Notes: generated by a model from the sequence alone, not told the origin. Shown: positions 46,034 through 54,783, counted from the first letter of the stretch. The stretch: 64,000 bases of DNA from Gammaproteobacteria bacterium (GCA_004173475.1 SEBU01000003.1:496001-560000); one strand, 5' to 3'. Numbers and translations are program-made.

Positions 46034-46890
46034 ATGACTAAATATCACGAGCGCTTTGAAAAGGTTGTTGATTACATCGAGGTAAATCTGGATGAGGATC
46101 TTGATGTTGATATGCTTTGCAACTTCGCGTGTTTATCCAAGTATCACTTTCACCGGCAATGCTCCCTATTCTTTGGTATGTCGGTTATGTCCTTATCAGA
46201 TTGCTCCGCTTAAAAAGAGCGGCTTTTCTTGTCGCTTACAGAGACACGAACCTGCTGGATGTTGCAATGGAAAGTGGATACGAAAGTCACGAAGCCTTTT
46301 CTCGGGTTTTTAAAAACTATTTTAATAAAAGCCCGTCTGACTTCAGAAAGTCTCCCGATTGGACCCCTTGGCATTCCATCTACGAACCTATAATGCAGCT
46401 AAGGACAAAAATCATGAATAAGAACTTTTTTGTTGAAATTGTTGAATACCCGGAAACACTTATCGCCGTTATGGAACACAGGGGTTCGCCCCACTTGTTG
46501 GGCCAAACTATTCAAAAATTTATTGCATGGCGCAAAGCCAATGGTCCTCCGCCAAGTAAAAGCAAAACCTTTAATCTGGTTTATGATGATCCCAACACTA
46601 CTGCACCAGAGGATTTCAGATTCGATCTAGCTTGCTCGACCAATAAAGAAGTTGATGCAACACAATCCGGTATTTTTAACAAAATCATTCCCGCAGGGAA
46701 ATGTGCATTCATTAGGCATATCGGTAGCGATGACGCTCTTGGAGCACTTGTAGATTTCCTCTATTCGGAATGGTTGCAAGAGTCAGATTATGAACTCAGG
46801 GATTTTCCTGTTTTTTTCCATAGAGTAAGCTTTTTCCCTGACGTACCTGAAAATGAAATGATTACCGATGTTTATCTACCTTTTCAGTAA
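46034..46890 (+). pseudogene. AraC/GyrI-like regulator split by a frameshift
   Basis: An ATG at 46034 opens an AraC-type reading frame (RFEKVVDYIEVNLDEDLDVDMLCNFACLSKYHFHRQCSLFFGMSVMS) that runs to a stop at about 46210. The alignment to the family continues in the next frame at about 46192-46196 (IRLLRLKRAAFLVAYRDTNLLDVAMESGYESHEAFSRVFKNYF). It carries on to the stop at 46890. One base appears to be missing near 46193. The second half, from about 46414, is a complete GyrI-like effector-binding domain (FFVEIVEYPETLIAVMEHRG...AFIRHIGSDDALGALVDFLYSEWLQES...DVYLPF). An ATG at 46414 could start a separate effector domain. Either a recent pseudogene or a sequencing error. Confidence 0.75.
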
Positions 46891-46926
46891 ACCATTAAGT
46901 GTTAATTCTATATTACATAGTGCAAA

Positions 46927-46957
46927 AAAATGGCGGAACCCAAGTTCCGCCATTTTT
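46927..46957. terminator. bidirectional terminator
   Basis: ATGGCGGAAC (to 46939) pairs with GTTCCGCCAT (from 46944) around CCAA, with an A run before and a T run after. It lies between the converging AraC-like gene and the poly-serine lipoprotein. Confidence 0.92.
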
Positions 46958-46970
46958 TAGTTGAAGATAA

Positions 46971-48041
46971 TTACTTTAATTGAAATTCAACTTTCTTAAT
47001 GCTCAAGTCAACTTCTTTGAACGTTTCTGGCGTTGTTGAACTCCAGGTCGAAATACTATTGCGTAATACGAGACCGCTTTTTGTTTCAGCAACAAATCGT
47101 ATGCCATCAATAACAGTATCACTCAGATTAGCCAAGGTTTTTGTGGTGCAATTGTAGTTAGTCGTTGAACAAAATTTTAATTCTGCTATTGGAATAGTAA
47201 CTCTGATCCATTTATCCGCCAAAGCTGTTTGGTCCAGTTCAATAATACGAGTTCCGCTCAAAACCGTGGTTCCAAATCCATCATACAACGTGATTCCAAT
47301 ATTGACTTTTCCACTTTCCAGGTTGTTAATAGTTGTTTCGTTTACGTAGGTAGGAACATAAATATCTTTAAGAGATGTAACTGTTGGAATTAAGGTCTTA
47401 TCACTATTAATTTTTAAATCCACAATAAGATTTTCGACATCACCAAATTTTTTCCCAGCGGTACTAATCGCTTTTTCAATGCCGTTGGCGTGCTGGTGAT
47501 CCCAGTCTGCAATCTTTTTCACCAACACCATGTTCAAAGTATCTACATTATTACAATCTGCGTTCGCCGCCGTTGTACTGCTGAAATTATAAGTGCTAGC
47601 CGCATTGCTGAGATTAGTCCACTCAATCATGCTTCCATTAGCAGTATGATTCCAGCCATTGATATCCAATATCGTGTGGTTTTGAGTACCGGTATCGTAA
47701 TCACCAATAATCAAATAATAGTCATCGGAAGAAGGTTCGCTGATATTGAGACCGCAGTCTTTAATTTCAGCAACTGAGAAGCCCGCTTCACTGCTCGCGG
47801 ATAAGGTGCTTTCGGTGGGAGCCACAGAGCTTGATGCCAAACTGCTGGATGAACTGGATATTGAAGAGCTAGATAGGCTCGACAAGCTTGAGCTGGACAA
47901 ACTCATCGAACTCAATGAGCTGGAACTTACAGAACTTGAACTGGATGAAGTACTACTTTTACTTCCTCCATTACTCCCACCACACGCGGTTAATCCGAGG
48001 GCAATGGCTGTTACGGTTAAGGTTTTAATCAGGGATTGCAT
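46971..48041 (-). CDS. lipoprotein with poly-serine linker
   Basis: 356 residues. A lipoprotein signal with lipobox LTAC (Cys at residue 20) is followed by a Ser-rich linker of about 50 residues (runs such as SSSSSSVSSSSLSS, residues ~28-80). Then comes a ~270-residue beta-rich domain (DYYLIIGDYDTGTQNHTILDINGW..., WIRVTIPIAELKFCSTT, GIRFVAETKSGLVLRNSIS, EVDLSIKKVEFQL). Poly-serine linkers are typical of surface polysaccharide-processing proteins in Cellvibrio and Saccharophagus. The C-terminal domain looks like a carbohydrate-binding jelly roll but I cannot name a CBM family. Probably an outer-membrane surface glycan-binding protein. Confidence 0.7.
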   Translation of the reverse strand: MQSLIKTLTVTAIALGLTACGGSNGGSKSSTSSSSSSVSSSSLSSMSLSSSSLSSLSSSSISSSSSSLASSSVAPTESTLSASSEAGFSVAEIKDCGLNISEPSSDDYYLIIGDYDTGTQNHTILDINGWNHTANGSMIEWTNLSNAASTYNFSSTTAANADCNNVDTLNMVLVKKIADWDHQHANGIEKAISTAGKKFGDVENLIVDLKINSDKTLIPTVTSLKDIYVPTYVNETTINNLESGKVNIGITLYDGFGTTVLSGTRIIELDQTALADKWIRVTIPIAELKFCSTTNYNCTTKTLANLSDTVIDGIRFVAETKSGLVLRNSISTWSSTTPETFKEVDLSIKKVEFQLK

Positions 48042-48359
48042 GGTTATTTAGCTCCATCGTTATTAAGATTATTTTGGGTTTGGGAACAAGCGCGCTATGA
48101 AAGCGCAATCTTTACTGTTCGTTTGGATAATCCACGTCTAGATAAAGGTTCCTGGTACGACTATATAGCTTGGCACGCGATGGGTAAATGCTATTTGATT
48201 GCGCTAACAATACTTTATGAAGAGTACTCGTGGGATATGTTTTATAAGCTGGGACGATTTAGTGCGAAAACGTGTTGGAAGGCATTCAAAATGCGTGGCG
48301 TTAGCAGATTAGAGTCGCAAGCTAATGCCCTGCGACTGTCAATTCGTAATCCGACCGAT
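48042..48359. other. gap between the ABC ATPase gene and the lipoprotein gene
   Basis: 318 bp that must hold the lipoprotein promoter (minus strand). A 111-codon frame reads through it on the plus strand (48036-48371) but has no ribosome-binding site and no recognisable product. I see no RNA gene. Confidence 0.35.
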
Positions 48360-49100
48360 TTAAATACCTAACTCGCGCAAAATATCTTCTTTTAAAGTTT
48401 GCGCTTCTGGCGTTGATAATTTGCGGGGATGAGGGAAAGGTACTTCGAAAACTTTCTGGATTTTCGCGGGCCTCGGTGACAAAACAATAATGCGATTAGC
48501 CAAATGAATAGCTTCTTCAACATCATGGGTGATGAGTAGCACCGTATGACGCTCCTCTTCCAAAATGCGCAATAGTTCAGTGCGCATTTTTAAATTCATC
48601 AGGGCATCCAACGCAGAAAATGGTTCGTCCATAAATAATATTTCCGGCTTCACTACCAAGGCGCGTGCAATTTCTACTCGCTTTAACATGCCGCCGGATA
48701 ATTCATTCGGATAATTTTTTTCAAATCCTTTTAAGCCAACCATAGCGGCGTAATGATCTGCGAGCTCTGCCTTGTTACCGTGATCATTTCCATTGAGGCC
48801 AAACATTAAATTTTGTTGCACATTTAACCAAGGAAACACTGAACCATGTTGTGAAATCACAATACCGTTTGCATTAGGGCCTTTACGGATTTGACCATCG
48901 ATTGCAATGTGCCCCTCATCGGGCGCTTCAAAACCCGCGATGATTTTCATCAACGTAGATTTACCGCATCCAGACGGCCCCACTATGGCAACGAATTCAC
49001 CTTCGGCAATAGCGAGGTTAATACCACCCACCACTTCGCGAATTTCTTTGCCAGATGTAAAGCTTTTTTTAATATCTTTAATAACAATCTTATCGGCCAT
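48360..49100 (-). CDS. ABC transporter ATPase (NrtD/SsuB/TauB type)
   Basis: 246 residues. Walker A GPSGCGKST, Q-loop ISQHGSVFPWL, signature LSGGMLKRVEIARAL, Walker B LFMDEPFSALD and switch THDVEEA are intact. It belongs to the nitrate/sulfonate/taurine/bicarbonate importer group. Its start overlaps the permease stop region by 11 bp. It is last in a five-gene minus-strand operon with permease, cupredoxin-like, SCO and binding protein. Substrate unknown. Confidence 0.88.
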   Translation of the reverse strand: MADKIVIKDIKKSFTSGKEIREVVGGINLAIAEGEFVAIVGPSGCGKSTLMKIIAGFEAPDEGHIAIDGQIRKGPNANGIVISQHGSVFPWLNVQQNLMFGLNGNDHGNKAELADHYAAMVGLKGFEKNYPNELSGGMLKRVEIARALVVKPEILFMDEPFSALDALMNLKMRTELLRILEEERHTVLLITHDVEEAIHLANRIIVLSPRPAKIQKVFEVPFPHPRKLSTPEAQTLKEDILRELGI

Positions 49101-49848
49101 AACGCCACCTTACTGTTTTAAGTCCTTCCAAGAGTCGCATTAGGCCGTCTAATAAAAGTCCAATAATTCCAATGATGATCATTCCTGCAATGACCAAGTC
49201 ATAACGATTCCCCGCATTGCGTGAATCCATAATTAAATAACCAAGACCAGAACGAAGTGCAATCATTTCAGCAGCCACTACGACCAACCACGCCACGCCG
49301 AGTGAGATGCGCATACCCACAATCATTTCCGGTAAAACAGCGGGAATAACAACTTGCGTAAATAATTTGTAGCGCGAAACTCCGAAATTCTCCGCAGCAT
49401 TTAAATAACGCTTTTCGATAGTGTGAACACCTGCTGCGGTTTGTACTATGAGCGGAAATACCGAGGCAATAAATATTAAAAAAATCGGCGACGCATTTCC
49501 TACACCGAACCAAAGAATGGCTAGAGGAATCCATGCAATGGGTGAGATGGGCCGCAAGACCTGAAAAATTGGATTAAGTGTTGTGTACGCAAATTCGATG
49601 CGCCCCATCCACAATCCCAAGGGAATCGCGACAACCACCGCCAACAGGAAACCGGCACCTACGCGCATCAAGGATGACGTGATGTGTTCCCAGAGCGAAC
49701 CATCTGCTGCCAATTCTGCAGTGCCGGTTAACACTTGTAATGGTGTTGGGAAAATCGCACTTTCGGTTTTTACAACGACTATCCACCAAACTGCTATGAG
49801 CATTGCAAATACTAATAAGGGCGGTAATATTTTATTGAGTTTTTTCAC
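49090..49848 (-). CDS. ABC transporter permease (NrtB/SsuC/TauC type)
   Basis: 252 residues with about six membrane helices. The EAA-type coupling loop is recognisable in NFGVSRYKLFTQVVIPAVLPEMIVGMRISLGVAWLVVVAAEM, the hallmark region of the SsuC/TauC/NrtB permeases. It pairs with the ATPase at 48360 (11-bp overlap) and lies 81 bp after the cupredoxin-like gene. Substrate cannot be told from the sequence. Confidence 0.88.
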   Translation of the reverse strand: MKKLNKILPPLLVFAMLIAVWWIVVVKTESAIFPTPLQVLTGTAELAADGSLWEHITSSLMRVGAGFLLAVVVAIPLGLWMGRIEFAYTTLNPIFQVLRPISPIAWIPLAILWFGVGNASPIFLIFIASVFPLIVQTAAGVHTIEKRYLNAAENFGVSRYKLFTQVVIPAVLPEMIVGMRISLGVAWLVVVAAEMIALRSGLGYLIMDSRNAGNRYDLVIAGMIIIGIIGLLLDGLMRLLEGLKTVRWRYGR

Positions 49849-49929
49849 GCTATACCTTACTAAAACAATTAATCTGATGAGCTATTAAATATTGATCAAA
49901 CAAAAAAGAATTGGATGAGTTATTAAAAT

Positions 49930-50370
49930 TTAGAATTTTGCGCTCAGCCAGCGCAGCCAGGTTTTAAACCGCCATTGCAAACGTTGTAAACCTGGTGTGG
50001 GTTCTGGGTCCACAACTATCGTCATCTGGCCACTAGCATGTGCAGTGCAGGCGAATTGGTAATCAGACGCTAATTCAAATGGCAATTTAAAACTTTGGTT
50101 GGGCATTATGAGCGTTGGCCCAAACATTTGTGGCACCGTATCGAGATTGCGCAACACCAACACGTCGCGCACCCCCAGTGCCAGATAAATCTCCTGCGGC
50201 AAAATTTCAACATAATTCCCAGCCGAACGATTCGCCCAAGTGCCAGTTGGAATTTCAAAAAGCTCTTCGCGGGAATTGTATTGCACAGGGATAAAAGCCA
50301 CTAACAACGCGAGGTTTATTGTGAGAGTGACTAATAGCACAACAACTAAATGACGGCGAATAAAATTCAC
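49930..50370 (-). CDS. membrane-anchored cupredoxin-like protein
   Basis: 146 residues. A single N-terminal membrane helix (about 8-28) is followed by a periplasmic cupredoxin-like beta domain: VLVLRNLDTVPQMFGPTLIMPNQSFKLPF, then YQFACTAHASGQMTIVV. The C-terminal copper ligands C-x-x-H-x4-M are kept, but the usual upstream His (N.D...H) is Gln here (DTVPQMFG), so a complete type-1 copper site is doubtful. Its ATG overlaps the SCO stop by 4 bp (translational coupling). It probably cooperates with the SCO protein in copper or thiol handling at the periplasmic face. Confidence 0.68.
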   Translation of the reverse strand: MNFIRRHLVVVLLVTLTINLALLVAFIPVQYNSREELFEIPTGTWANRSAGNYVEILPQEIYLALGVRDVLVLRNLDTVPQMFGPTLIMPNQSFKLPFELASDYQFACTAHASGQMTIVVDPEPTPGLQRLQWRFKTWLRWLSAKF

Positions 50371-50987
50371 TGGCTCGCAACCTTCTTGTCATTCAGAACT
50401 TTTGGGTTGGGGATTTTATCGGTTGGATTTTGCAAAAGTATTTTTATATCGTGAGCTATATCATCAGCACTTTTACCGAAGGGTACGAGTGCCCGCAGAT
50501 AACCGGACGTATCAATAAGGTAAATATAGGACGAATGATGAACCTGATTGCCCAAGGCTTTTGCCGCAACTATGCCGTACTCTTTTTGAACCGCCGCCAG
50601 CTGCTTTTCTGTTCCAGTTACCCCAATAAAAGTTGGATCAAAGATCGCCAGGTATTCGCGTAAACGCTCCGGAGTATCTTGCGCGGGATCGACCGTGACA
50701 TAAACAACCTGAACATCTTTCGCAAGATCGCCGAGCTTCTTACGCACTTGTACCAAATTCGCAAGCGTTACCGGGCAAACTTCTGTGCAATGAGTGAAAC
50801 CAAACTCGAGAACAACTATCTTGCCGCGCGTTTGTTTAAAATCGAGTTCATTACCCTGCGAGCTTTGAAGAACAAAATCCGGCGCGAGCCGTGGTGGATC
50901 AAACACGCCAGATTTGAGCGCCTCGGTTTCGGCTTTGGCAGTATTAAATACCAATAGCGTCAACACTAAGAAGATTAATCGCTTCAC
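50367..50987 (-). CDS. SCO1/SenC-family copper chaperone / thiol protein
   Basis: 206 residues with a signal peptide (about 1-19, LVFNTAKA). Thioredoxin fold with the SCO copper/redox motif CTEVCPVT in VVLEFGFTHCTEVCPVTLANL, DPAQDTPERLREYLAIFDPTFIGVTG, and the distal ligand His in VHHSSYIYLIDTSG. SCO proteins deliver copper to, or reduce, the CuA site of cytochrome oxidase, or act as thiol oxidoreductases. No oxidase gene is nearby; instead it lies inside an ABC importer operon, 20 bp after the binding-protein gene and overlapping the cupredoxin-like gene. Confidence 0.9.
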   Translation of the reverse strand: MKRLIFLVLTLLVFNTAKAETEALKSGVFDPPRLAPDFVLQSSQGNELDFKQTRGKIVVLEFGFTHCTEVCPVTLANLVQVRKKLGDLAKDVQVVYVTVDPAQDTPERLREYLAIFDPTFIGVTGTEKQLAAVQKEYGIVAAKALGNQVHHSSYIYLIDTSGYLRALVPFGKSADDIAHDIKILLQNPTDKIPNPKVLNDKKVASQ

Positions 50988-51007
50988 TAAAAATGCCTCG
51001 TCGAATA

Positions 51008-52066
51008 TTACAAAATAATTGTTGTTGGTTGCGCAGCTTTTGTAAAACGTTCTTCCATATAGGTTTCGTAAGCTACGGGGCGTTTTAGAGTACCTGCCTC
51101 AATAGAAAGCTGCATCAGATCCTCAAATTCGCTTTTAATCATACGCAGGTCGCCGTAAGTGACGCGATCAGTGGGAGTTTCCATTACGAACTTCAGGATA
51201 TTAGGGTCTTGATTAAAAAATTCGCGCTTGGCCGCTATAGCTACAGCTTTATCGCGATTGATTTGTTGCTGATCAAGCCAGGCGCCTGCGCCCATAACGT
51301 GGTTGACCAAATCCTGAACCATCTCGGGGCTTTCCTGAATTAATTCTTCACGCACCGTTAGCACACAGCAAATATAGTTGCGCCATTCGTCGCGGGTCAT
51401 ACGTAAAGGCCGTGCATAACCTGCACGTTGCGCGGCAGCACCAAACGGCTCACCGGTACAATAGGCATCCACTGCATTAGCGTAGAGCGCAGCTGGCATG
51501 TCCGGCGGCGGCATCTCAATAATTTCAATATCTTTTGGGGTCATATTTTCTTGCGTCAACATTTTACGCAGGAATAAAAAGTCCACCGCGAAGCGACTTG
51601 GAATCGCAATGCGTTTGCCTTTCAATTGCGCAAAATTTTGGAACGCAGAATCGGTGCGGACCATAATCACCGCGCCCGAACGATGCCCGAGCGACACAAT
51701 TTTTAGCGGCACTTTCTTGTCAGATAAATCCATCACCAACGGCGCCAACATATAGGCAGCTTGTATACGGCCAGCCATGAGTGATTCTTTGATTTCCGGC
51801 CAACCACTGTATTTACTGTATTGATAAGCAAATCGGCCATCACCCACTCCAACTAAATTACTAGCGACTTTCGCAGTACAAGCAACTGGCAAAGTGAGAT
51901 TACATGTAACGGGCAAACCGCCCACTTGAAGTAATTTCGTATTACTTTCCGGCGTTTTGGAGCAGCCCACCAATCCCAAAAACGGCAAACTCGCAGCCGC
52001 AGCCGTTGCACCTAATACTAATTGGCGGCGCGACAGGCTATCAGGGGGAGGATTATTGAAGTTCAT
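51008..52066 (-). CDS. ABC transporter substrate-binding protein (NMT1/NrtA-like), Tat lipoprotein
   Basis: 352 residues from the ATG at 52064-52066. The signal combines a twin-arginine motif (SRRQLVLGA) with a lipobox (LGLVGC, Cys at about residue 35), so export through Tat and lipid anchoring are likely. The body is the NMT1/SsuA/NrtA periplasmic fold: RFAYQYSKYSGWPEIKESLMAGRIQAAYMLAPLVMDLSDKK, LKGKRIAIPSRFAVDFLFLRKML and DMPAALYANAVDAYCTGEPFGAAAQ. It resembles nitrate/bicarbonate-type binders most, but the ligand is not known. It is first gene of the five-gene operon. Tat export hints at folding with a cofactor before transport. Confidence 0.85.
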   Translation of the reverse strand: MNFNNPPPDSLSRRQLVLGATAAAASLPFLGLVGCSKTPESNTKLLQVGGLPVTCNLTLPVACTAKVASNLVGVGDGRFAYQYSKYSGWPEIKESLMAGRIQAAYMLAPLVMDLSDKKVPLKIVSLGHRSGAVIMVRTDSAFQNFAQLKGKRIAIPSRFAVDFLFLRKMLTQENMTPKDIEIIEMPPPDMPAALYANAVDAYCTGEPFGAAAQRAGYARPLRMTRDEWRNYICCVLTVREELIQESPEMVQDLVNHVMGAGAWLDQQQINRDKAVAIAAKREFFNQDPNILKFVMETPTDRVTYGDLRMIKSEFEDLMQLSIEAGTLKRPVAYETYMEERFTKAAQPTTIIL

Positions 52067-52296
52067 AGTGAATCTCTGCGGGCTAGTGATAGCCATTTTT
52101 GCCATGCTAAATTTGAAAGTCGAAGTGTCGCCAAAAGGTTTCTACTTGTCCAGCCTGATACCGATAAGACTTGGCTATAGCGTCGCTTCTCGACGATTTT
52201 CATAGGTTGAAAAGCTAGGTTTAGCTCAATTACGCTAATATAGCGGCCTGTTTGAAGATTCTTATAATCGCATCTCTTGCCTTAGCGGAAGATCCT

Positions 52297-53541
52297 ATGG
52301 ATTACTGTTCACAACCTGGGCTTTTACCGATTGCCGACGCTATCTCGCAAATGCAGTCCGCGATAACCGCCATTACCGACTCAGAAACTGTTCCGCTGCA
52401 AGCTGCGCTCGATCGAGTAAACGCCGAAGCGGTTTACTCTTCCGTGAACATCCCCAGCCATGATAATTCAGCGATGGATGGATATGCATTCTCGACTGCG
52501 AATACAACACCTGAGCAACCACTTAAGCTCGCGGGCATTGCCTTAGCAGGTCATCCATTTAACGGTGAAGTTCAAGAAGGCGAATGTGTTCGTATCATGA
52601 CTGGCGCAATAGTTCCTGCAAATACCGATACGGTCATCATGCAAGAGCAAGTTTTTGTAACAGAAAATTTTGTTCAATTAAAACGTTTACCGGATGTTGG
52701 TGAAAATATTCGCCGTGCCGGGGAAGACATTGCGCTCAATTCATTGGTACTTGAAAAAGGCAAACGCATTGCTCCTTTATACATAGGTTTACTAGCTTCG
52801 CTGGGCGTAACTCACGTAAAAGTATTCAGGCGATTGCGCATTGCCGTTTTATCAACGGGCGATGAACTGAAAGCTGGCGGTCAGCCCTTACAGGCAGGTG
52901 AAATTTACGATAGCAATCGACAAACGTTGCTTGCTTTATTATCTCGTATTAATGTCACTGCAATTGATTGCGGTTTAGTTGAAGATGACCCACAAAAAAT
53001 TCGCTCGGTATTTGAATCTGCAATCGCACAAGCAGATGTGATTATTTCCAGCGGTGGCGTTTCCGTGGGCGACGCTGATTACACCAAAGATGTTCTGCAA
53101 TCATTGGGCAAAATAAATTTTTGGAAAGTTGCCATTAAACCCGGCAAACCATTTGCCTTCGGCTCCTTCAATAAACCGCAAGACAAAACCTGTTGGTTTT
53201 TTGGATTACCGGGTAACCCTGTGTCAGCGGTGGTCACCTATCACCAGCTCGTTTTACCCGCATTGCGTTATTTAGCGGGTGAAGAAATTGAACTTGCCTT
53301 AGGCCTAAGAGCCAGCACCGAATCAAACTTAAAAAAACAGCCGGGGCGCGCAGATTATCAACGCGGTATTTTGCGAGAAATCAATGGCGAAAATATTGTG
53401 CAAAGTACCGGCAATCAAGGCTCCGGTGTACTCACGTCAATCGCAAACGCTAATTGTTATATTGTGCTTGAACAAGAAAGTGGTTCAGTAACTAAAGGCG
53501 AGCAAGTACGTGTAATTCCCTTTGATAAGTTTTTACTTTAA
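52297..53541 (+). CDS. moeA: molybdopterin molybdenumtransferase MoeA
   Basis: 414 residues from the ATG at 52297 (CGGAAG upstream; an in-frame TTG/ATG extension to 52252 is unlikely). Signature segments: PSHDNSAMDGYAF, EGECVRIMTGAIVPANTDTVIMQE, VLSTGDELKAGG...GEIYDSNRQTL, SSGGVSVGDADY and FGLPGNPVSAVVTYHQLVLPAL. It inserts molybdate into adenylated molybdopterin. It diverges from the ABC operon and is followed by tcdA; moaA-E are not in view. Confidence 0.95.
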   Translation: MDYCSQPGLLPIADAISQMQSAITAITDSETVPLQAALDRVNAEAVYSSVNIPSHDNSAMDGYAFSTANTTPEQPLKLAGIALAGHPFNGEVQEGECVRIMTGAIVPANTDTVIMQEQVFVTENFVQLKRLPDVGENIRRAGEDIALNSLVLEKGKRIAPLYIGLLASLGVTHVKVFRRLRIAVLSTGDELKAGGQPLQAGEIYDSNRQTLLALLSRINVTAIDCGLVEDDPQKIRSVFESAIAQADVIISSGGVSVGDADYTKDVLQSLGKINFWKVAIKPGKPFAFGSFNKPQDKTCWFFGLPGNPVSAVVTYHQLVLPALRYLAGEEIELALGLRASTESNLKKQPGRADYQRGILREINGENIVQSTGNQGSGVLTSIANANCYIVLEQESGSVTKGEQVRVIPFDKFLL

Positions 53542-53566
53542 ATCTATAAAAATTTGCACAAACCTT

Positions 53567-54379
53567 ATGACAAATGAATTAAGCAAGTCAGAATTATCAT
53601 CAGAATATTTACAACGCTTTGGCGGCATTGGCCGCCTCTACGGACAAAATGCATTAGTCGCTTTACACAAAGCACATTTTGCCGTCATAGGTTTAGGTGG
53701 CGTTGGTACTTGGGTGGCTGAGGCATTAGCGCGTTCCGGTGTTGGTGAACTTACCTTAATCGAATTGGACGATGTCTGCGTAACCAATACCAATCGTCAA
53801 TCGCATGCACTTAAATCCAACATCGGTCGTTCCAAAAATGAAGTTATTAGTCAACGGCTAAAAGATATTAATCCGGAAATCATTATTCATTCGATTGAAG
53901 ATTTTATTGATCAAGACAATATGAATTTGTTCATAGGGAAGCAGCACCATGTTGTCATAGACGCAATGGATGCAGCACACATTAAAGCGCGCCTGGTTGC
54001 CTACTGCTTGGCTATAAAAGTGCGATTAGTTACACTCGGTTCATCTGGCGGTAAGCGCGACCCGCAACAAGTGCGAGTTGCCGATTTAGGCCGTACCGAA
54101 AGCGACCCCATGCTGGTAAAAATTCGCACACAACTTTATCGCCATTTTAATTTTTCACGCGATAAAAATCGTAAATTTCGCGTTGATGCCGTTTTTTCCA
54201 CCGAGCAAATGGTGTACCCAAAACCGGATGGCAGTGTGTGTATGGATAAACAATTTTTGGAGGCAGGCGTAAAATTGGATTGTGCAGGTGGTTTTGGTTC
54301 AAGTGTTATGGTGACCGGAACCTTCGGATTTGTTGCGGCGACTAAAGCGATTGAGAGGTATTTGGAAAAAACACTTTAA
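53567..54379 (+). CDS. tcdA: tRNA threonylcarbamoyladenosine dehydratase TcdA (CsdL)
   Basis: 270 residues from the ATG at 53567. E1-like fold: RFGGIGRLYGQNALVAL, the ATP-binding GLGGVGTWVAEALARSGVGELTLIELDDVCVTNTNRQ, and DAMDAAHIKARLVAYC. It cyclises t6A37 of tRNAs to ct6A. In E. coli it works with the CsdA-CsdE sulfur system. Here csdE lies directly opposite and convergent, with overlapping stop codons. The C-terminal helix (GTFGFVAATKAIERYL) is that of the membrane-facing YgdL group. Confidence 0.93.
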   Translation: MTNELSKSELSSEYLQRFGGIGRLYGQNALVALHKAHFAVIGLGGVGTWVAEALARSGVGELTLIELDDVCVTNTNRQSHALKSNIGRSKNEVISQRLKDINPEIIIHSIEDFIDQDNMNLFIGKQHHVVIDAMDAAHIKARLVAYCLAIKVRLVTLGSSGGKRDPQQVRVADLGRTESDPMLVKIRTQLYRHFNFSRDKNRKFRVDAVFSTEQMVYPKPDGSVCMDKQFLEAGVKLDCAGGFGSSVMVTGTFGFVAATKAIERYLEKTL

Positions 54380-54783
54380 GCACCTACTATTTTTCTCACC
54401 CTCCCAATAATGGCTTGCAAACCGTTATTGCGCGTAGGTGTTAAATGTTTTTCTAAACCTGCATCTTTTAAAATTTGTGCGAAATCAATCGCGCAAATCT
54501 CTTCGGTGGTTTTTCCATTCACTTGTACCAATAGTAAAACAGCCAAACCATTAATGACGCGGCTATCACTATCAAATGCAAAATAATGAAACCCATTTTC
54601 TTCTCGATGAGCTAACCAAGCGGACACTTCGCAACCCTGCAGCAAATTTTCTGTTACACGTAATTCTGGTTTGGTATGAATTAATTTGCCCCATTGGGTA
54701 ATGAAGCGATATTGCGCTTGCCAATTAGATGCAGCGATTAATTCCGATAGGGAAACAGAAGACAGATCATCAGTTTTAAACAT
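54376..54783 (-). CDS. csdE: SufE-family sulfur acceptor (CsdE-like)
   Basis: 135 residues. The SufE fold with the sulfur-accepting C51 in NLLQGCEVSAWLAHR, followed by DSDSRVINGLAVLLLVQVNGKT. It would take persulfide sulfur from a cysteine desulfurase. Its adjacency to tcdA (CsdL) favours CsdE over SufE. Its stop shares bases with the tcdA stop (TTAA at 54376-54379), and its start overlaps the TatD-family stop by one base. The desulfurase csdA is not in the window. Confidence 0.88.
   Translation of the reverse strand: MFKTDDLSSVSLSELIAASNWQAQYRFITQWGKLIHTKPELRVTENLLQGCEVSAWLAHREENGFHYFAFDSDSRVINGLAVLLLVQVNGKTTEEICAIDFAQILKDAGLEKHLTPTRNNGLQAIIGRVRKIVGA

Noticed and set aside
47746-48051. Leu/Glu/Asp-repeat frame on the plus strand
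   Set aside because: It is the complement of the poly-serine linker; the repetitive composition is an artefact of the AGC/TCC codon runs.
48036-48371. 111-codon plus-strand frame between the lipoprotein and the ABC ATPase
   Set aside because: No ribosome-binding site, no recognisable domain, and it runs antisense into both neighbours; kept only as a comment on the gap.
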